A stretch of 64,000 bases of DNA from Deltaproteobacteria bacterium (GTDB taxonomy: Bacteria > Myxococcota_A > UBA9160 > JAJDAL01), in the NCBI GenBank assembly GCA_029261875.1, contig JAJDAL010000024.1, positions 62,001 to 126,000 on the forward strand. The letters are read 5' to 3'. The notes beneath the pieces are model-generated. The model saw nothing but the letters and a program-made list of their open reading frames with translations, was not told the origin of the DNA and searched no databases. Made by a program: the position numbers and the translations under genes. Within the stretch, counting starts at the first letter, position 1; every line of letters begins with the position of its first letter. Shown here piece after piece: positions 50,013 to 58,147 of this stretch.

Positions 50013-50458
50013 GCGCCGCCGCGCTGGCTCTGCATCTTCTCGAGCATGGCCTTCATCTGAGCGTGCATGAGATTGACGGCTTGCAACGGGCGAATCATCA
50101 CCTTGAACTCGACGATCTTCCCGGCCGCGTTGAAGCGGATGATGTCCACGCCGTTCACGTATTTTCCGGCGAGTTCGGTTTCGAACTCGAGAATTGCGCA
50201 ATCGCTCGCCAGCGTCTCTTTCGTGTAGCGAAACTTCGACGCGGCCAACCCCTTGGGCTTTGCCGACCCCGGCTTCTTTTCTCCGCCAAACGTGGCCCCC
50301 GCCGCGTTGAGGTAGAGCTTCGTGAGCTGTTTACCCTTTTGCGGCGTAAACACGATGGGGGAGTAGAACACGACATCCTCGTCGAGGAGTTCGTCCAGGC
50401 CCCCCGGGAACTCCCCCCGCACCTGGGCGTGCCAATTTTCGATCGCTTTTTCGATCAT
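50009..50458 (-). CDS. SnoaL-like/NTF2-fold protein
   Basis: 149 residues. IEKAIENWHAQVRGEFPGGL and DELLDEDVVFYSPIVFTPQK open an NTF2-like cup, and VDIIRFNAAGKIVEFKVMIR is the closing strand pair. The C-terminal helix is charged and methionine rich (LMHAQMKAMLEKMQSQ). It is the fourth such protein in the window. The promoter would lie in the 89 bp divergent gap shared with the selenoprotein candidate. No substrate can be assigned. Confidence 0.75.
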   Translation of the reverse strand: MIEKAIENWHAQVRGEFPGGLDELLDEDVVFYSPIVFTPQKGKQLTKLYLNAAGATFGGEKKPGSAKPKGLAASKFRYTKETLASDCAILEFETELAGKYVNGVDIIRFNAAGKIVEFKVMIRPLQAVNLMHAQMKAMLEKMQSQRGGA

Positions 50459-50547
50459 CTTCGATCACTCCCGATTTCCCTGGGCAAGCGCGTGAATCCG
50501 CCTTGCGATCGGTTAGGTTACCCCTCTATTCGAAGGAGGACCGCAGA

Positions 50548-51300
50548 ATGATTTCCGTCGGAAGCCCGGCGCCGGAGTTCGCCCTGGACGATCAGTTCGG
50601 ACGCCGCGTCACCTTGTCGCAGTTTCGCGGGAAACGGCACGTACTCGTGCTCTACTACCCGCTCGACTGGACCCCTACCTGAAGCGTCGAAGTACCGGCC
50701 ACGGAAGCCCTCTTGGCTCGCTTCCAGGCCGCCCACACCCAGGTTCTGGGTGTCAGCATCGACAGTGTGTTCTCCCACGCCAATTGGGGCAGCAGCCTCG
50801 GCGGCGTCTCCTTTCCGCTACTCGCGGATTTCCATCCCAAGGGAAAGATGGCGGCGGACTACGGCGCCTATCTGGATGGGGCTGGAATTTCCGACCGCGC
50901 CACAGTCTTGATCGACAGCAACGGCGTCGTGCAGCACGCCAGCTCCGTGACGCCGGCGGGACAACGGGACATCGGCGAGCTGCTGGCCCTGTGCGAAGCG
51001 CTCGACGCCAAGTCCGCCACCCCGGTGGAAGACATCTCGAATCCCAAGGGTCTCCCCGGCGGATCCGTGCTCTACATCAAGAGCCAGTGCGGCTTCTCCC
51101 GCAAGGCCAACCTGGTCGCCAGCAACCTGCACGCGAGCCTGACGGTCAAGAACGTCAGTGACGATGCGGGTGCCATGGCGGAGCTGAAGACCGCGACCTC
51201 CAAAGAGCAGGCCCCTTGCTTGATCTCGGGCGGCGAAACGTTGCAGGAGAGCGACGACATCGTCGCCCGCGTCGTCGAGCTCTGCGCTACGCCGCTCTAA
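50548..51300 (+). CDS. Selenocysteine peroxiredoxin fused to a glutaredoxin-like domain (in-frame TGA)
   Basis: 250 residues if TGA at 50680-50682 is read as selenocysteine. The ATG at 50548 follows AAGGAGGA by seven bases. Residues 1-155 form an AhpC/BCP-type peroxiredoxin: GSPAPEFALDDQFGRRVTL, YYPLDWTPT-U45-SVEV, SDRATVLID with the conserved Arg R117. U45 falls exactly on the peroxidatic cysteine (P38...T42..U45 equals PxxxTxxC). The same frame continues with good peroxiredoxin sequence and then a glutaredoxin-like domain (170-250) with CGFS at 181-184 and a cis-proline region QAPCL. A chance nonsense mutation at that single codon, with an intact frame either side, is unlikely. The Sec machinery is not in this window. 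A start downstream of the TGA would delete the active site. Confidence 0.8.
50680..50682 (+). other. In-frame TGA, proposed selenocysteine codon
   Basis: Codon 45 of the peroxiredoxin. The preceding codons spell YYPLDWTPT and the following ones SVEVPATEALL, so the TGA stands where homologues have the peroxidatic Cys (TGC/TGT). The reading frame is open before and after, from 50548 to 51300. Confidence 0.8.
50683..50730 (+). promoter_or_regulatory. Candidate bacterial SECIS region
   Basis: A bacterial SECIS must lie in the coding sequence just after the UGA. Two hairpins are possible. One is GGCC-AC-GGAAGC, 11-base loop, GCTTCC-A-GGCC (50697-50730), whose loop begins 27 bases after the UGA. 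A smaller one is CCG-GCCA-CGG (50695-50704), with G as first loop base 16 bases after the UGA, which better fits the rule of an early guanosine in a short apical loop. No folding was computed. Confidence 0.45.
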
Positions 51301-51307
51301 GACAGGT

Positions 51308-51883
51308 TCAACTGCGACTGGGCGCGAAGCAAACGACGGTGATCGCCACCGCCGTGCGCTTCGCGTCCAGGTTCCGATACGAATGGCGCTGATCGCCGCG
51401 AAACACCAGGGCATCGCCGGGACCGAGTGCCCAACGCTCGCCCGAAGCGGCGAGTTCCATGCGTCCGCGTTCACAGGTCAGGTACTCCCGCGTTCCCGGC
51501 GTGTGGGGGACACCGATCATTTGACCCGCGGGTTCGAGTTCGAGTCGCGAAATATCGAGTCCGGGGATCGTTTCGGGGAGGAGCGGGCGTAGTTTCGCTC
51601 CGCGGCGCCGTCGCTCGGGAATCTCCGCCGCCGCGAACAAACGAGCCGCGGTGCGGGGAGCGCCGATCAGCTCTTCGATGGAAACCTGCAGGGCTGCCGC
51701 CGCGCGACTCAATACCGAGAGCGTGGGGTTGGCGGAACCGGATTCGAGACTCGCCCAGGTGGGCCGCGGAATACCCGAGAGTTCGGATACGCGTTGTTGG
51801 GAGAGCCCGCGGGCCTCGCGCAGGCGGCGGGCATTGGCGGCCAGGTTTCCCTGCAGATCGGCGGACGCTCTTTTCGTAGCCAT
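51308..51883 (-). CDS. XRE-family regulator with cupin sensor domain
   Basis: 191 residues. The first 70 residues are a helix-turn-helix of the XRE/Cro type (LAANARRLREARGLSQQRVS, ELSGIPRPTWASLESGSANP, TLSVLSRAAAALQVSIEELI). The C-terminal 90 residues are a cupin barrel (EYLTCERGRMELAASGERWA, LGPGDALVFRGDQRHSYRNL). This is the common PuuR-like layout in which the cupin binds a small metabolite. It is divergent from the VOC gene, so it likely controls that gene and perhaps the GMC oxidoreductase operon. The effector is unknown. Confidence 0.85.
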   Translation of the reverse strand: MATKRASADLQGNLAANARRLREARGLSQQRVSELSGIPRPTWASLESGSANPTLSVLSRAAAALQVSIEELIGAPRTAARLFAAAEIPERRRRGAKLRPLLPETIPGLDISRLELEPAGQMIGVPHTPGTREYLTCERGRMELAASGERWALGPGDALVFRGDQRHSYRNLDAKRTAVAITVVCFAPSRS

Positions 51884-51980
51884 CCTGATATTTTACCAAC
51901 AATTCGCCACCGGAAGAACCGTTCCCTGGAGTTTCGCCCCGGTTCATTCGATCCTTCGACTGCGCCCAAGGAGAACCCCG

Positions 51981-52415
51981 ATGAAGATTCGACTCGAACA
52001 CGCCAATCTCATGGTCCGCGACGTGGACCGCATGCTCGACTTCCTGAAAGCCGCGTTCCCGGATTTCGAGATCCGTCGCGAAGGCAAAACCTGGCAGGGC
52101 CAGCGTTGGCTCCACGTGGGCACGAATGACACCTACATCGCCCTCACCCAGGCCTCGGAGGAGCCGGCGGAACAATGGGTCCCCTACGCGGGGAAGCCCG
52201 GCCTCAATCACCTGGGATACGAAGTCGACGACGTCGAAGCGCTCCGGAGCCGTCTGCGGGCGGCGGGCTACCGCGACTCGACCGTTCCCAACAAGCACCC
52301 CCATCGACGGCGCGTCTATTTCTACGACGCCTTGGGCAATGATTGGGAGTTCGTCCAATACGAATCCGACGACCCCGCCGAACGCAACGACTACGAACTG
52401 GCGGATCTCGGCTAG
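51981..52415 (+). CDS. VOC/glyoxalase-family protein
   Basis: 144 residues from the ATG at 51981, preceded by AAGGAGAA. Paired betaalphabetabetabeta modules: LEHANLMVRDVDRMLDFLKA, RWLHVGTNDTYIAL, then LNHLGYEVDDVEALRSRLRA and RRVYFYDALGNDWEFVQYES. The metal ligands would be the His in EHANL and LNHLG and the Glu in WEFVQYE. Family members are glyoxalases, dioxygenases, epimerases and resistance proteins; none is favoured here. The GMC oxidoreductase gene begins 35 bp downstream. Confidence 0.8.
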   Translation: MKIRLEHANLMVRDVDRMLDFLKAAFPDFEIRREGKTWQGQRWLHVGTNDTYIALTQASEEPAEQWVPYAGKPGLNHLGYEVDDVEALRSRLRAAGYRDSTVPNKHPHRRRVYFYDALGNDWEFVQYESDDPAERNDYELADLG

Positions 52416-52450
52416 CTGGCCTCGGGTATCCCTGTGCTATCCATCCGGGG

Positions 52451-54055
52451 ATGTCCGAGGAGCCCGTCGACGTACTCATCATCGGAGCGGGAGCGTCTGG
52501 CGCCGCCGTCGCGTGGAGCCTGACCGACACCCGCATGAGCATCGTGTGTCTCGAGCAGGGCGATTGGATGAACCCTGCGGATTACCCCAGCACACAGAAA
52601 GATTGGGAGCTGCGTCGCTTCGGCGACTTCGGCTTGAGCCCCAACGGTCGCGGACGCCGCGAAGACTATCCCGTCAATGACGCGGAATCCCCCATCTCGA
52701 TCTCGAACTTCAATGCGGTCGGCGGTAGTACCATCCTCTACGCGGGGCACTTCCCGCGCTTCCATCCCAGCGATTTCAAGGTCAAGAGCCTCGACGGCGT
52801 CGCCGACGATTGGCCCATCGACTATCAACGCCTCGAACCCTATTACGCACAGAACGACCAGATGATGGGTGTCGCGGGACTCGCCGGCGATCCCGCCTAT
52901 CCGCCGAAGGAAGTACCGCTGCCGCCGGTCGCGTTGGGAGAATTCGGACACCGTCTGGGGCGTGGCTTCAACGAACTCGGTTGGCATTGGTGGCCCTCGG
53001 ACAGTGCCATCGCGACCCAGGCCCACGCGGGGCGCGCGCCCTGCATCAACCTGGGTCCGTGCCTATTGGGTTGTGCCCAGGGTGCCAAGGGGAGTACCGA
53101 CGTCACCTATTGGCCGTCGGCGATTCGCCGCGGCGTAGAACTCCGAACGCGCTGCCGGGTGCGCGAAATCACCGTCGACGAAAACGGGATGGCGAACGGC
53201 GCGACCTATTACGACGCCGATGGAACCGAACGACACCAGAAGGCGGAGATCGTGATCGTGGCGTGCAACGGTGTTGGAACTCCGCGCTTGCTCTTGAACT
53301 CCAAATCCAAACAATTTCCGGACGGCCTCGCGAATCGGAACGGTTTGGTGGGCAAGAACCTGATGTTTCACCCGTACGCCATGGTGAACGGCATCTTCGA
53401 AGAACGCCTCGATGCCTACAAGGGCCCCATGGGTTGCTGCGTGATGAGCCAGGAGTTCTACGAAACGGATCCGACGCGCGGCTTTCTGCGCGGCTATTCC
53501 TTCGAAATCGTCCGGGGGATGGGACCGGTCGGAACCGCGGTGATGGGACTCATGGGCGAAAAACTGCCCTGGGGCGAAGGACACCATCGGGCGTTCGAAG
53601 AACTGTTCGACCGCTCCGCGGGGATGGTGGCCATCTGCGAGGACCTTCCGGAAGCCCACAACTGCGTCAGTCTCGATCCGGAGCTTTGCGATTCGGATCA
53701 GGTACCGGCGCCCAAAATCAATTACCGCTTGAGCGACAACAGCCGGAAGATGATCGACCACGCGGTCGCCCGGGCCCAGGAAGTCCTGGCGGCGTCGGGC
53801 GCCGTGGACACCCAGGTCGAAGCGCCCCTGGGCGTGGCGGGCTGGCACCTGATGGGAACGGCGCGCATGGGAAGTGACCCGAAGACTTCGGTCGTCAATG
53901 AATGGGGACGCAGCCACGACGTTCGAAATCTGTTCATCGTCGACGGCAGCATCTTCGTCACCGCCGCGGGCGTGAACCCCACCTGCACCATCCAGGCCCT
54001 GGCGCTCTACATTTCCGATACGATCAAGAAGAATCTCTCCAACCTGTTCGATTGA
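52451..54055 (+). CDS. GMC-family FAD oxidoreductase
   Basis: 534 residues from the ATG at 52451. The FAD motif is DVLIIGAGASGAAVAWSL; AVGGSTILYAGHFPR and PCLLGCAQGAKGSTDVTYWP follow; the C-terminal active-site region is PLGVAGWHLMGTARMGSDPK and DGSIFVTAAGVNPTCTIQAL with the His/Asn pair. It oxidises an alcohol (sugar, alkanol or sterol-like) with FAD. A small subunit resembling gluconate 2-dehydrogenase subunit 3 follows 6 bp later, so a dehydrogenase passing electrons to the respiratory chain is more likely than an oxidase. No Tat signal is visible on either protein. Confidence 0.85.
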   Translation: MSEEPVDVLIIGAGASGAAVAWSLTDTRMSIVCLEQGDWMNPADYPSTQKDWELRRFGDFGLSPNGRGRREDYPVNDAESPISISNFNAVGGSTILYAGHFPRFHPSDFKVKSLDGVADDWPIDYQRLEPYYAQNDQMMGVAGLAGDPAYPPKEVPLPPVALGEFGHRLGRGFNELGWHWWPSDSAIATQAHAGRAPCINLGPCLLGCAQGAKGSTDVTYWPSAIRRGVELRTRCRVREITVDENGMANGATYYDADGTERHQKAEIVIVACNGVGTPRLLLNSKSKQFPDGLANRNGLVGKNLMFHPYAMVNGIFEERLDAYKGPMGCCVMSQEFYETDPTRGFLRGYSFEIVRGMGPVGTAVMGLMGEKLPWGEGHHRAFEELFDRSAGMVAICEDLPEAHNCVSLDPELCDSDQVPAPKINYRLSDNSRKMIDHAVARAQEVLAASGAVDTQVEAPLGVAGWHLMGTARMGSDPKTSVVNEWGRSHDVRNLFIVDGSIFVTAAGVNPTCTIQALALYISDTIKKNLSNLFD

Positions 54056-54061
54056 GACCCC

Positions 54062-54523
54062 ATGAGCGAAGACCAATTCAGCCCCGACGCCCGCGAAACT
54101 CTGGCTGCAGTGCTGGACGGAATCATTCCTGCAAACGACGCCGCTTCCCTGCCCGGCGCCGGGAGCCTGGGCGTCGCGTCCTACCTCGAAACGATTCAAA
54201 ACCGTAAACCCGAATTGGTGGAAGTCTTCGCGCTGCTGATCAACGCGCTCGACGCATTCGCACGGGCTCGCGATTGCGATCGTTTCGCCGCATTGCCGCT
54301 TCCCGCGCGCGCAGAGGCGCTACAGGAAATCGCGCGCACTCATCCCGGGCCGTTTTCGAGCCTGCTGTTCCACACCTACGCGGGCTACTACCAGGAAGAT
54401 CGCGTGCTCGAGGCCCAGGGCGTTCCAGCACGCGCGCCCTTCCCCGAGGGCTACGAGATGGAGCCCAACGACTTATCCCTGCTCGATGCCGTGCGCCAGC
54501 GGCCGAAAATGTTCCGCGAGTAA
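54062..54523 (+). CDS. Gluconate 2-dehydrogenase subunit 3-like small subunit
   Basis: 153 residues. FSPDARETLAAVLDGIIPAN and PGAGSLGVASYLE are the opening of the subunit-3 family, followed by helices with FSSLLFHTYAGYYQEDRVLE. These small subunits accompany GMC dehydrogenases and help assembly or export. The usual Tat signal is absent, in line with the upstream enzyme lacking one too. Encoded 6 bp after the GMC gene. It ends 2 bp before the convergent HD-domain gene. Confidence 0.8.
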   Translation: MSEDQFSPDARETLAAVLDGIIPANDAASLPGAGSLGVASYLETIQNRKPELVEVFALLINALDAFARARDCDRFAALPLPARAEALQEIARTHPGPFSSLLFHTYAGYYQEDRVLEAQGVPARAPFPEGYEMEPNDLSLLDAVRQRPKMFRE

Positions 54524-54525
54524 CG

Positions 54526-55113
54526 TCAGGCCGGATCCGGCAGGTAGATCGAGCGCTTGGGAGTCCGAAAGACCCGTTCCACCATCGGTGCGAAATCGTC
54601 GAGCGCAAGCGTGTCGTAGGCGGGATCGAAACAGTTCTGATCGAAACGCCCGCAGAACTCCACACAATCCTTCCAATGTTCGCTGTCCTTGTACCGATCG
54701 CGCATGTTTCGATCGAGGCCCAGGTGGTGGAAGAAGTAGTAGCCCTGGAAGATGGCGTGATGCTTCACGATCCAATGATTCTTTTCGGACACGTAGGGTT
54801 CGAGAACGACGGCGGCCAGGTCCGCGTGATTGGCCGTCGCAATCGAATCGCCCATGTCGTGGAGCAGCGCGCAAACCACGTACTCCTCGTCCCGCTCGTC
54901 GCGCAGGGCACGCGTGGCGGATTGCAGACTGTGGGTCAACCGATCCACCGCGTAGCCCCCGCTGTCCCCGCGCAGAAGTTCCAGATGGGCCAGGACCCGG
55001 TCCGGGAGCCCCTTGCCGAAGGCCATGGCGTGCTTGGCGATCGCTTGATAGTCCTCGCGGGTCGCGTCCTGCATGCGCGTGAATTGGGTGTCGATTGCAT
55101 CGTCGTCCGGCAT
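54526..55113 (-). CDS. HD-domain phosphohydrolase-like protein
   Basis: 195 residues from the ATG at 55113, preceded by GGAGG; a GTG at 55128 is less well placed. Metal-binding HD motif: YVVCALLHDMGDSIA (His-Asp pair), earlier YAVDRLTHSLQSATRALRD with a histidine, later WIVKHHAIFQGYYFFHHLG. This is the layout of metal-dependent HD phosphohydrolases acting on nucleotides or small phosphates, here also reminiscent of myo-inositol oxygenase-like proteins because of the many histidines. The substrate is not known. Divergent from the epoxide hydrolase gene. Confidence 0.75.
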   Translation of the reverse strand: MPDDDAIDTQFTRMQDATREDYQAIAKHAMAFGKGLPDRVLAHLELLRGDSGGYAVDRLTHSLQSATRALRDERDEEYVVCALLHDMGDSIATANHADLAAVVLEPYVSEKNHWIVKHHAIFQGYYFFHHLGLDRNMRDRYKDSEHWKDCVEFCGRFDQNCFDPAYDTLALDDFAPMVERVFRTPKRSIYLPDPA

Positions 55114-55256
55114 GGGAGGAGCCTCCACGTCAGGGGAGCCAGCAGAATAGCCGAAACGCGATTTCCCGTCGGATGCCCAGGCTCAATTTCGTGTTGAGTT
55201 CGCCCGGCTCCCGGTACACTGTGTCCTCTCGGTGTTCCCTGTGATTGGAGGCCCCC

Positions 55257-56396
55257 ATGTCCGAGACCGTCGAACCCTTTCGCATCGCGGCCAGCGACGA
55301 CGCGCTCGAGGATCTTCGCCGGCGCCTGCGCGCCACCCGTTGGCCGGATCCGGAAACCGTCGCGGATTGGTCCCAGGGCATTCCCCTCGACTACATGAAA
55401 GAGGTCTGCAACTACTGGGCGGAGAAGTACGATTGGCGCGAACGCGAGGCGCTCCTCAATCGCTTCCCCCAGTTTCGCACGACCTTCGAAGACACCGCGA
55501 TTCACTTCATCCACGTAAAGTCGCCTCACGAAGACGCCCTGCCCATCGTCCTCTCCCACGGTTGGCCGGGAAGCGTGGTCGAGTTCCACAAGGTCATCGA
55601 CGCTCTGGCGGATCCAACCCAGCATGACGGCGAAGCACGCGATGCCTTTCACGTGGTTTGCCCGTCGCTACCGGGTTACGGTTTTTCGGACAAACCGACC
55701 AAGCCGGGCTGGAACGTCGACAAGATTGCCGAAGTGTGGGACGCGCTGATGCGGCGACTCGGATACGACGCCTACCTGGCCCAAGGAGGCGATTGGGGCG
55801 CCATCGTGACCACCGCCATCGGTTCGCAGAATCGTGGCGCATGTCGGGGCATTCATCTCAACATGCCCATCGCCCTGCCCGATCCCGAAACCCTCGCTGA
55901 TCTGTCCGAGTCGGAAAAAAGCGCTCTCGCTTCGATCCAACACTATCAAGAGTGGGACTCGGGCTATTCCAAACAACAAAGCACCCGACCCCAGACCCTG
56001 GGTTACGGGTTAGCGGATTCCCCGGCGGGACAAGCCGCCTGGGTGCTCGAGAAATTCTGGGCATGGACGGACTGCCACGGCCATCCGGAAAACGTTCTGT
56101 CGCGCGACGAACTTCTCGACAATGTGATGCTCTATTGGCTACCCGGAAATGGCGCCTCTTCCGCACGCCTTTATTGGGAGAGTTTCCGCCAGCCGACCTT
56201 CGATCCGGTATCGCTGCCAACCGGATGCAGCATCTTTCCGAAAGAGATCATGCGGACCTCGCGACGCTGGGCGGAGAAACGGTTTCCCAACATCGTCCAT
56301 TGGAACGAACTCGAACACGGGGGGCACTTCGCCGCCTTCGAGCAACCGGAAACCTTCGTCGCGCAAGTGCGTAGCTTCGCGCGCCACTTGCGCTAG
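55257..56396 (+). CDS. Epoxide hydrolase (EHN plus alpha/beta hydrolase)
   Basis: 379 residues from the ATG at 55257, preceded by GGAGG. The N-terminal 90 residues are the EHN extension (ASDDALEDLRRRLRATRWPD, NYWAEKYDWREREALLNRFP). The hydrolase domain has LPIVLSHGWPGSVVEFHKVI, the nucleophile region YLAQGGDWGAIVTTAIG with Asp, and the C-terminal histidine in ELEHGGHFAAFEQPETFVAQ. It opens epoxides to diols via an aspartyl ester. It lies 8 bp before the amine dehydrogenase operon on the same strand, but the two functions are not obviously linked. Confidence 0.88.
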   Translation: MSETVEPFRIAASDDALEDLRRRLRATRWPDPETVADWSQGIPLDYMKEVCNYWAEKYDWREREALLNRFPQFRTTFEDTAIHFIHVKSPHEDALPIVLSHGWPGSVVEFHKVIDALADPTQHDGEARDAFHVVCPSLPGYGFSDKPTKPGWNVDKIAEVWDALMRRLGYDAYLAQGGDWGAIVTTAIGSQNRGACRGIHLNMPIALPDPETLADLSESEKSALASIQHYQEWDSGYSKQQSTRPQTLGYGLADSPAGQAAWVLEKFWAWTDCHGHPENVLSRDELLDNVMLYWLPGNGASSARLYWESFRQPTFDPVSLPTGCSIFPKEIMRTSRRWAEKRFPNIVHWNELEHGGHFAAFEQPETFVAQVRSFARHLR

Positions 56397-56404
56397 GCCG
56401 AGCG

Positions 56405-57610
56405 ATGCAGAGGATCGTTCTTCTCGCATTCGTCGGAATCGTGTTCCCCTTACTCGTATCTGCCACCGACCCGATCGAGAAAGCCTCCGTCGCCACGCTT
56501 CCGGAATCCGGCGACCACTGGGTTTGGGTCCCGGATCGAATTCTGCAACACAGCGTGCTGTTCGACGGGGATACGGGCGAAGCCCTCGGAATGTTGGATT
56601 CGACTTCGACCCTCACTCCGAAGACGCCTCTGTTCTCGCGAACGCGGGGGGAGTTCTATTCCGTCGATACCGCGTACACGCGCGGAAACCGAGGCAGCCG
56701 AATCGATTTCGTGAGCATCTACGACGCCCGTACACTCGGCTACGAGGCGGAAATCCTGCTCCCCACCCAGACCGGCCAGAGCAACAGCTCCCACGCCTAT
56801 GCAGAACTCCTGGGCGATCGTTTTCTTGCCACGTTCAATCAATTTCCGAATGTCTCGGTCAGCATCGTCGATTTGGAGCAACGCCGCTTCGTCGAAGAAA
56901 TCGTCATGACGGGTTGTGCAGGGGTGTTCCCCGTAGGCCCGCGGCGCTTTGCCGCACTTTGCGGTGACGGCACCGCCCTGCGCGTGGACCTCGATGCCTC
57001 CGGCCGCAAGCAATCCTTCTCGAGCAGCCCGAAGTTTTTCGACGCCGTAACCGACCCCGTGGCCATGTCCGCGGGACGCGACGGAACCCGCTGGGTCTTC
57101 GTTTCCTTCAGCGGACAGGTTCACAGTGTCGATTTTTCGACGGATCCCCCCACCCCAACCCCCGGTTGGTCCTTGCTGGACGACACCCTCGCGCGGGCGG
57201 GCTGGAGGCCCGGTGGGTTGCAACACGTCGCCGTCCATGAACCGACCCAGCGGCTCTACGTCGTCATGCATCAAGGGGAGGCGGGAAGCCACAAGAAGCC
57301 GGGCAACATCTGGGTCTACGATCTGAACCAGAAGAAACGCACGGATCGCTTCGAACTCCCGAATTTGACCGCCGCGTTTCTGATTCCTTTCGCCAAAGTG
57401 GAGCCAGCCGGTTTCGTTTCCCGGTTGATGCGTTGGACCCTTCCCAGCCCGGGGGTCCACACGATCGCTGTCAGTGCGGACGCGTCCCCGGTTCTGTTTG
57501 CGCGCAACGCGGAGCTGGGTGCGGTCGCGGTACTGGATGCACTCTCGGGAAAAACCCTGCGCGTGATTGGCGAAGCGGGCCTGGCAGGCCCCACCCTGCG
57601 AGTTCCGTAG
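56405..57610 (+). CDS. Amine dehydrogenase heavy (beta-propeller) subunit, AauB/MauB family
   Basis: 401 residues. A signal peptide (MQRIVLLAFVGIVFPLLVSA) precedes a seven-bladed propeller with SVATLPESGDHWVWVPD, FDGDTGEALGMLDST, GGLQHVAVHEPTQRLYVVMH and GVHTIAVSADASPVLFARNA. This is the heavy subunit of tryptophan tryptophylquinone enzymes, which holds the small subunit and passes electrons to a periplasmic carrier. It is first in the order heavy subunit-MauE-like-MauD-like-light subunit-cytochrome c. The light chain identifies the enzyme as aromatic amine type. Periplasmic. Confidence 0.85.
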   Translation: MQRIVLLAFVGIVFPLLVSATDPIEKASVATLPESGDHWVWVPDRILQHSVLFDGDTGEALGMLDSTSTLTPKTPLFSRTRGEFYSVDTAYTRGNRGSRIDFVSIYDARTLGYEAEILLPTQTGQSNSSHAYAELLGDRFLATFNQFPNVSVSIVDLEQRRFVEEIVMTGCAGVFPVGPRRFAALCGDGTALRVDLDASGRKQSFSSSPKFFDAVTDPVAMSAGRDGTRWVFVSFSGQVHSVDFSTDPPTPTPGWSLLDDTLARAGWRPGGLQHVAVHEPTQRLYVVMHQGEAGSHKKPGNIWVYDLNQKKRTDRFELPNLTAAFLIPFAKVEPAGFVSRLMRWTLPSPGVHTIAVSADASPVLFARNAELGAVAVLDALSGKTLRVIGEAGLAGPTLRVP

Positions 57611-58147
57611 ATGGACCCGGTGTTTCATTGGGTCACCCGAATCGCGCTGGCCATCCTGTTTGCCAGCGCCGCCCATCACAAATCGCAGGACCTCCAAGGC
57701 TTCGGCGCGACGCTCCGGGAATATCGCATTCTACCGAGTCGATGGGTGGCCTCCGGCTCCGTCGCGCTGGCAGCCAGCGAGGGGCTCCTGGCGTTGCTGT
57801 TCCTCAGCGGATTCGCACTTCCGATGGCCAGCGCCGCGGCGGTGTTCTTGCTGGCCGTCTATTCCGCTGCGATCGGGGTCAACTTGCTTCGCGGACGGCG
57901 GCAAATCGATTGCGGGTGTCTGGGACCCGCGGGCAGCCAGCCACTCTCCGCGGCGTTACTCGTCCGCAACGCCATCCTCGGCTTCGGTGCGGCCCTCGTA
58001 TTCCTCGAGCCCATCGATCGATCCTATTCTGCAATCGACCTGCTTTCGATCGCAGGCGGGACCGCAACCTTGGTTTTGCTCTTCTCCGCAAGCAGCCAGC
58101 TCGTGGCCCAGGCATCGAGCTCGAGACAGATCGGGAGTCCTTCATGA
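57611..58147 (+). CDS. MauE-like membrane protein for light-chain maturation
   Basis: 178 residues with about four hydrophobic helices (VTRIALAILFASAAHHKSQD, VALAASEGLLALLFLSG, ASAAAVFLLAVYSAAIG) and the MauE signature FGATLREYRILP with C97/C99-type cysteines in RRQIDCGCLGP. MauE-type proteins are integral membrane partners of MauD in putting disulfides into the light chain. It begins right after the heavy-chain stop codon and overlaps the next gene by ATGA. Confidence 0.82.
   Translation: MDPVFHWVTRIALAILFASAAHHKSQDLQGFGATLREYRILPSRWVASGSVALAASEGLLALLFLSGFALPMASAAAVFLLAVYSAAIGVNLLRGRRQIDCGCLGPAGSQPLSAALLVRNAILGFGAALVFLEPIDRSYSAIDLLSIAGGTATLVLLFSASSQLVAQASSSRQIGSPS

Noticed and set aside
48300-50201. 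A 633-residue open frame opposite the TetR and SGNH hydrolase genes
   Set aside because: Low-complexity Arg/Ser/Ala composition and full overlap with two well-supported genes; no domain visible.
50713-51300. A shorter gene starting after the TGA at 50680
   Set aside because: It would begin in the middle of the peroxiredoxin fold, without the active site or ribosome site. The upstream part is in frame, has a strong ribosome site and good peroxiredoxin sequence, so one gene with a read TGA is preferred.
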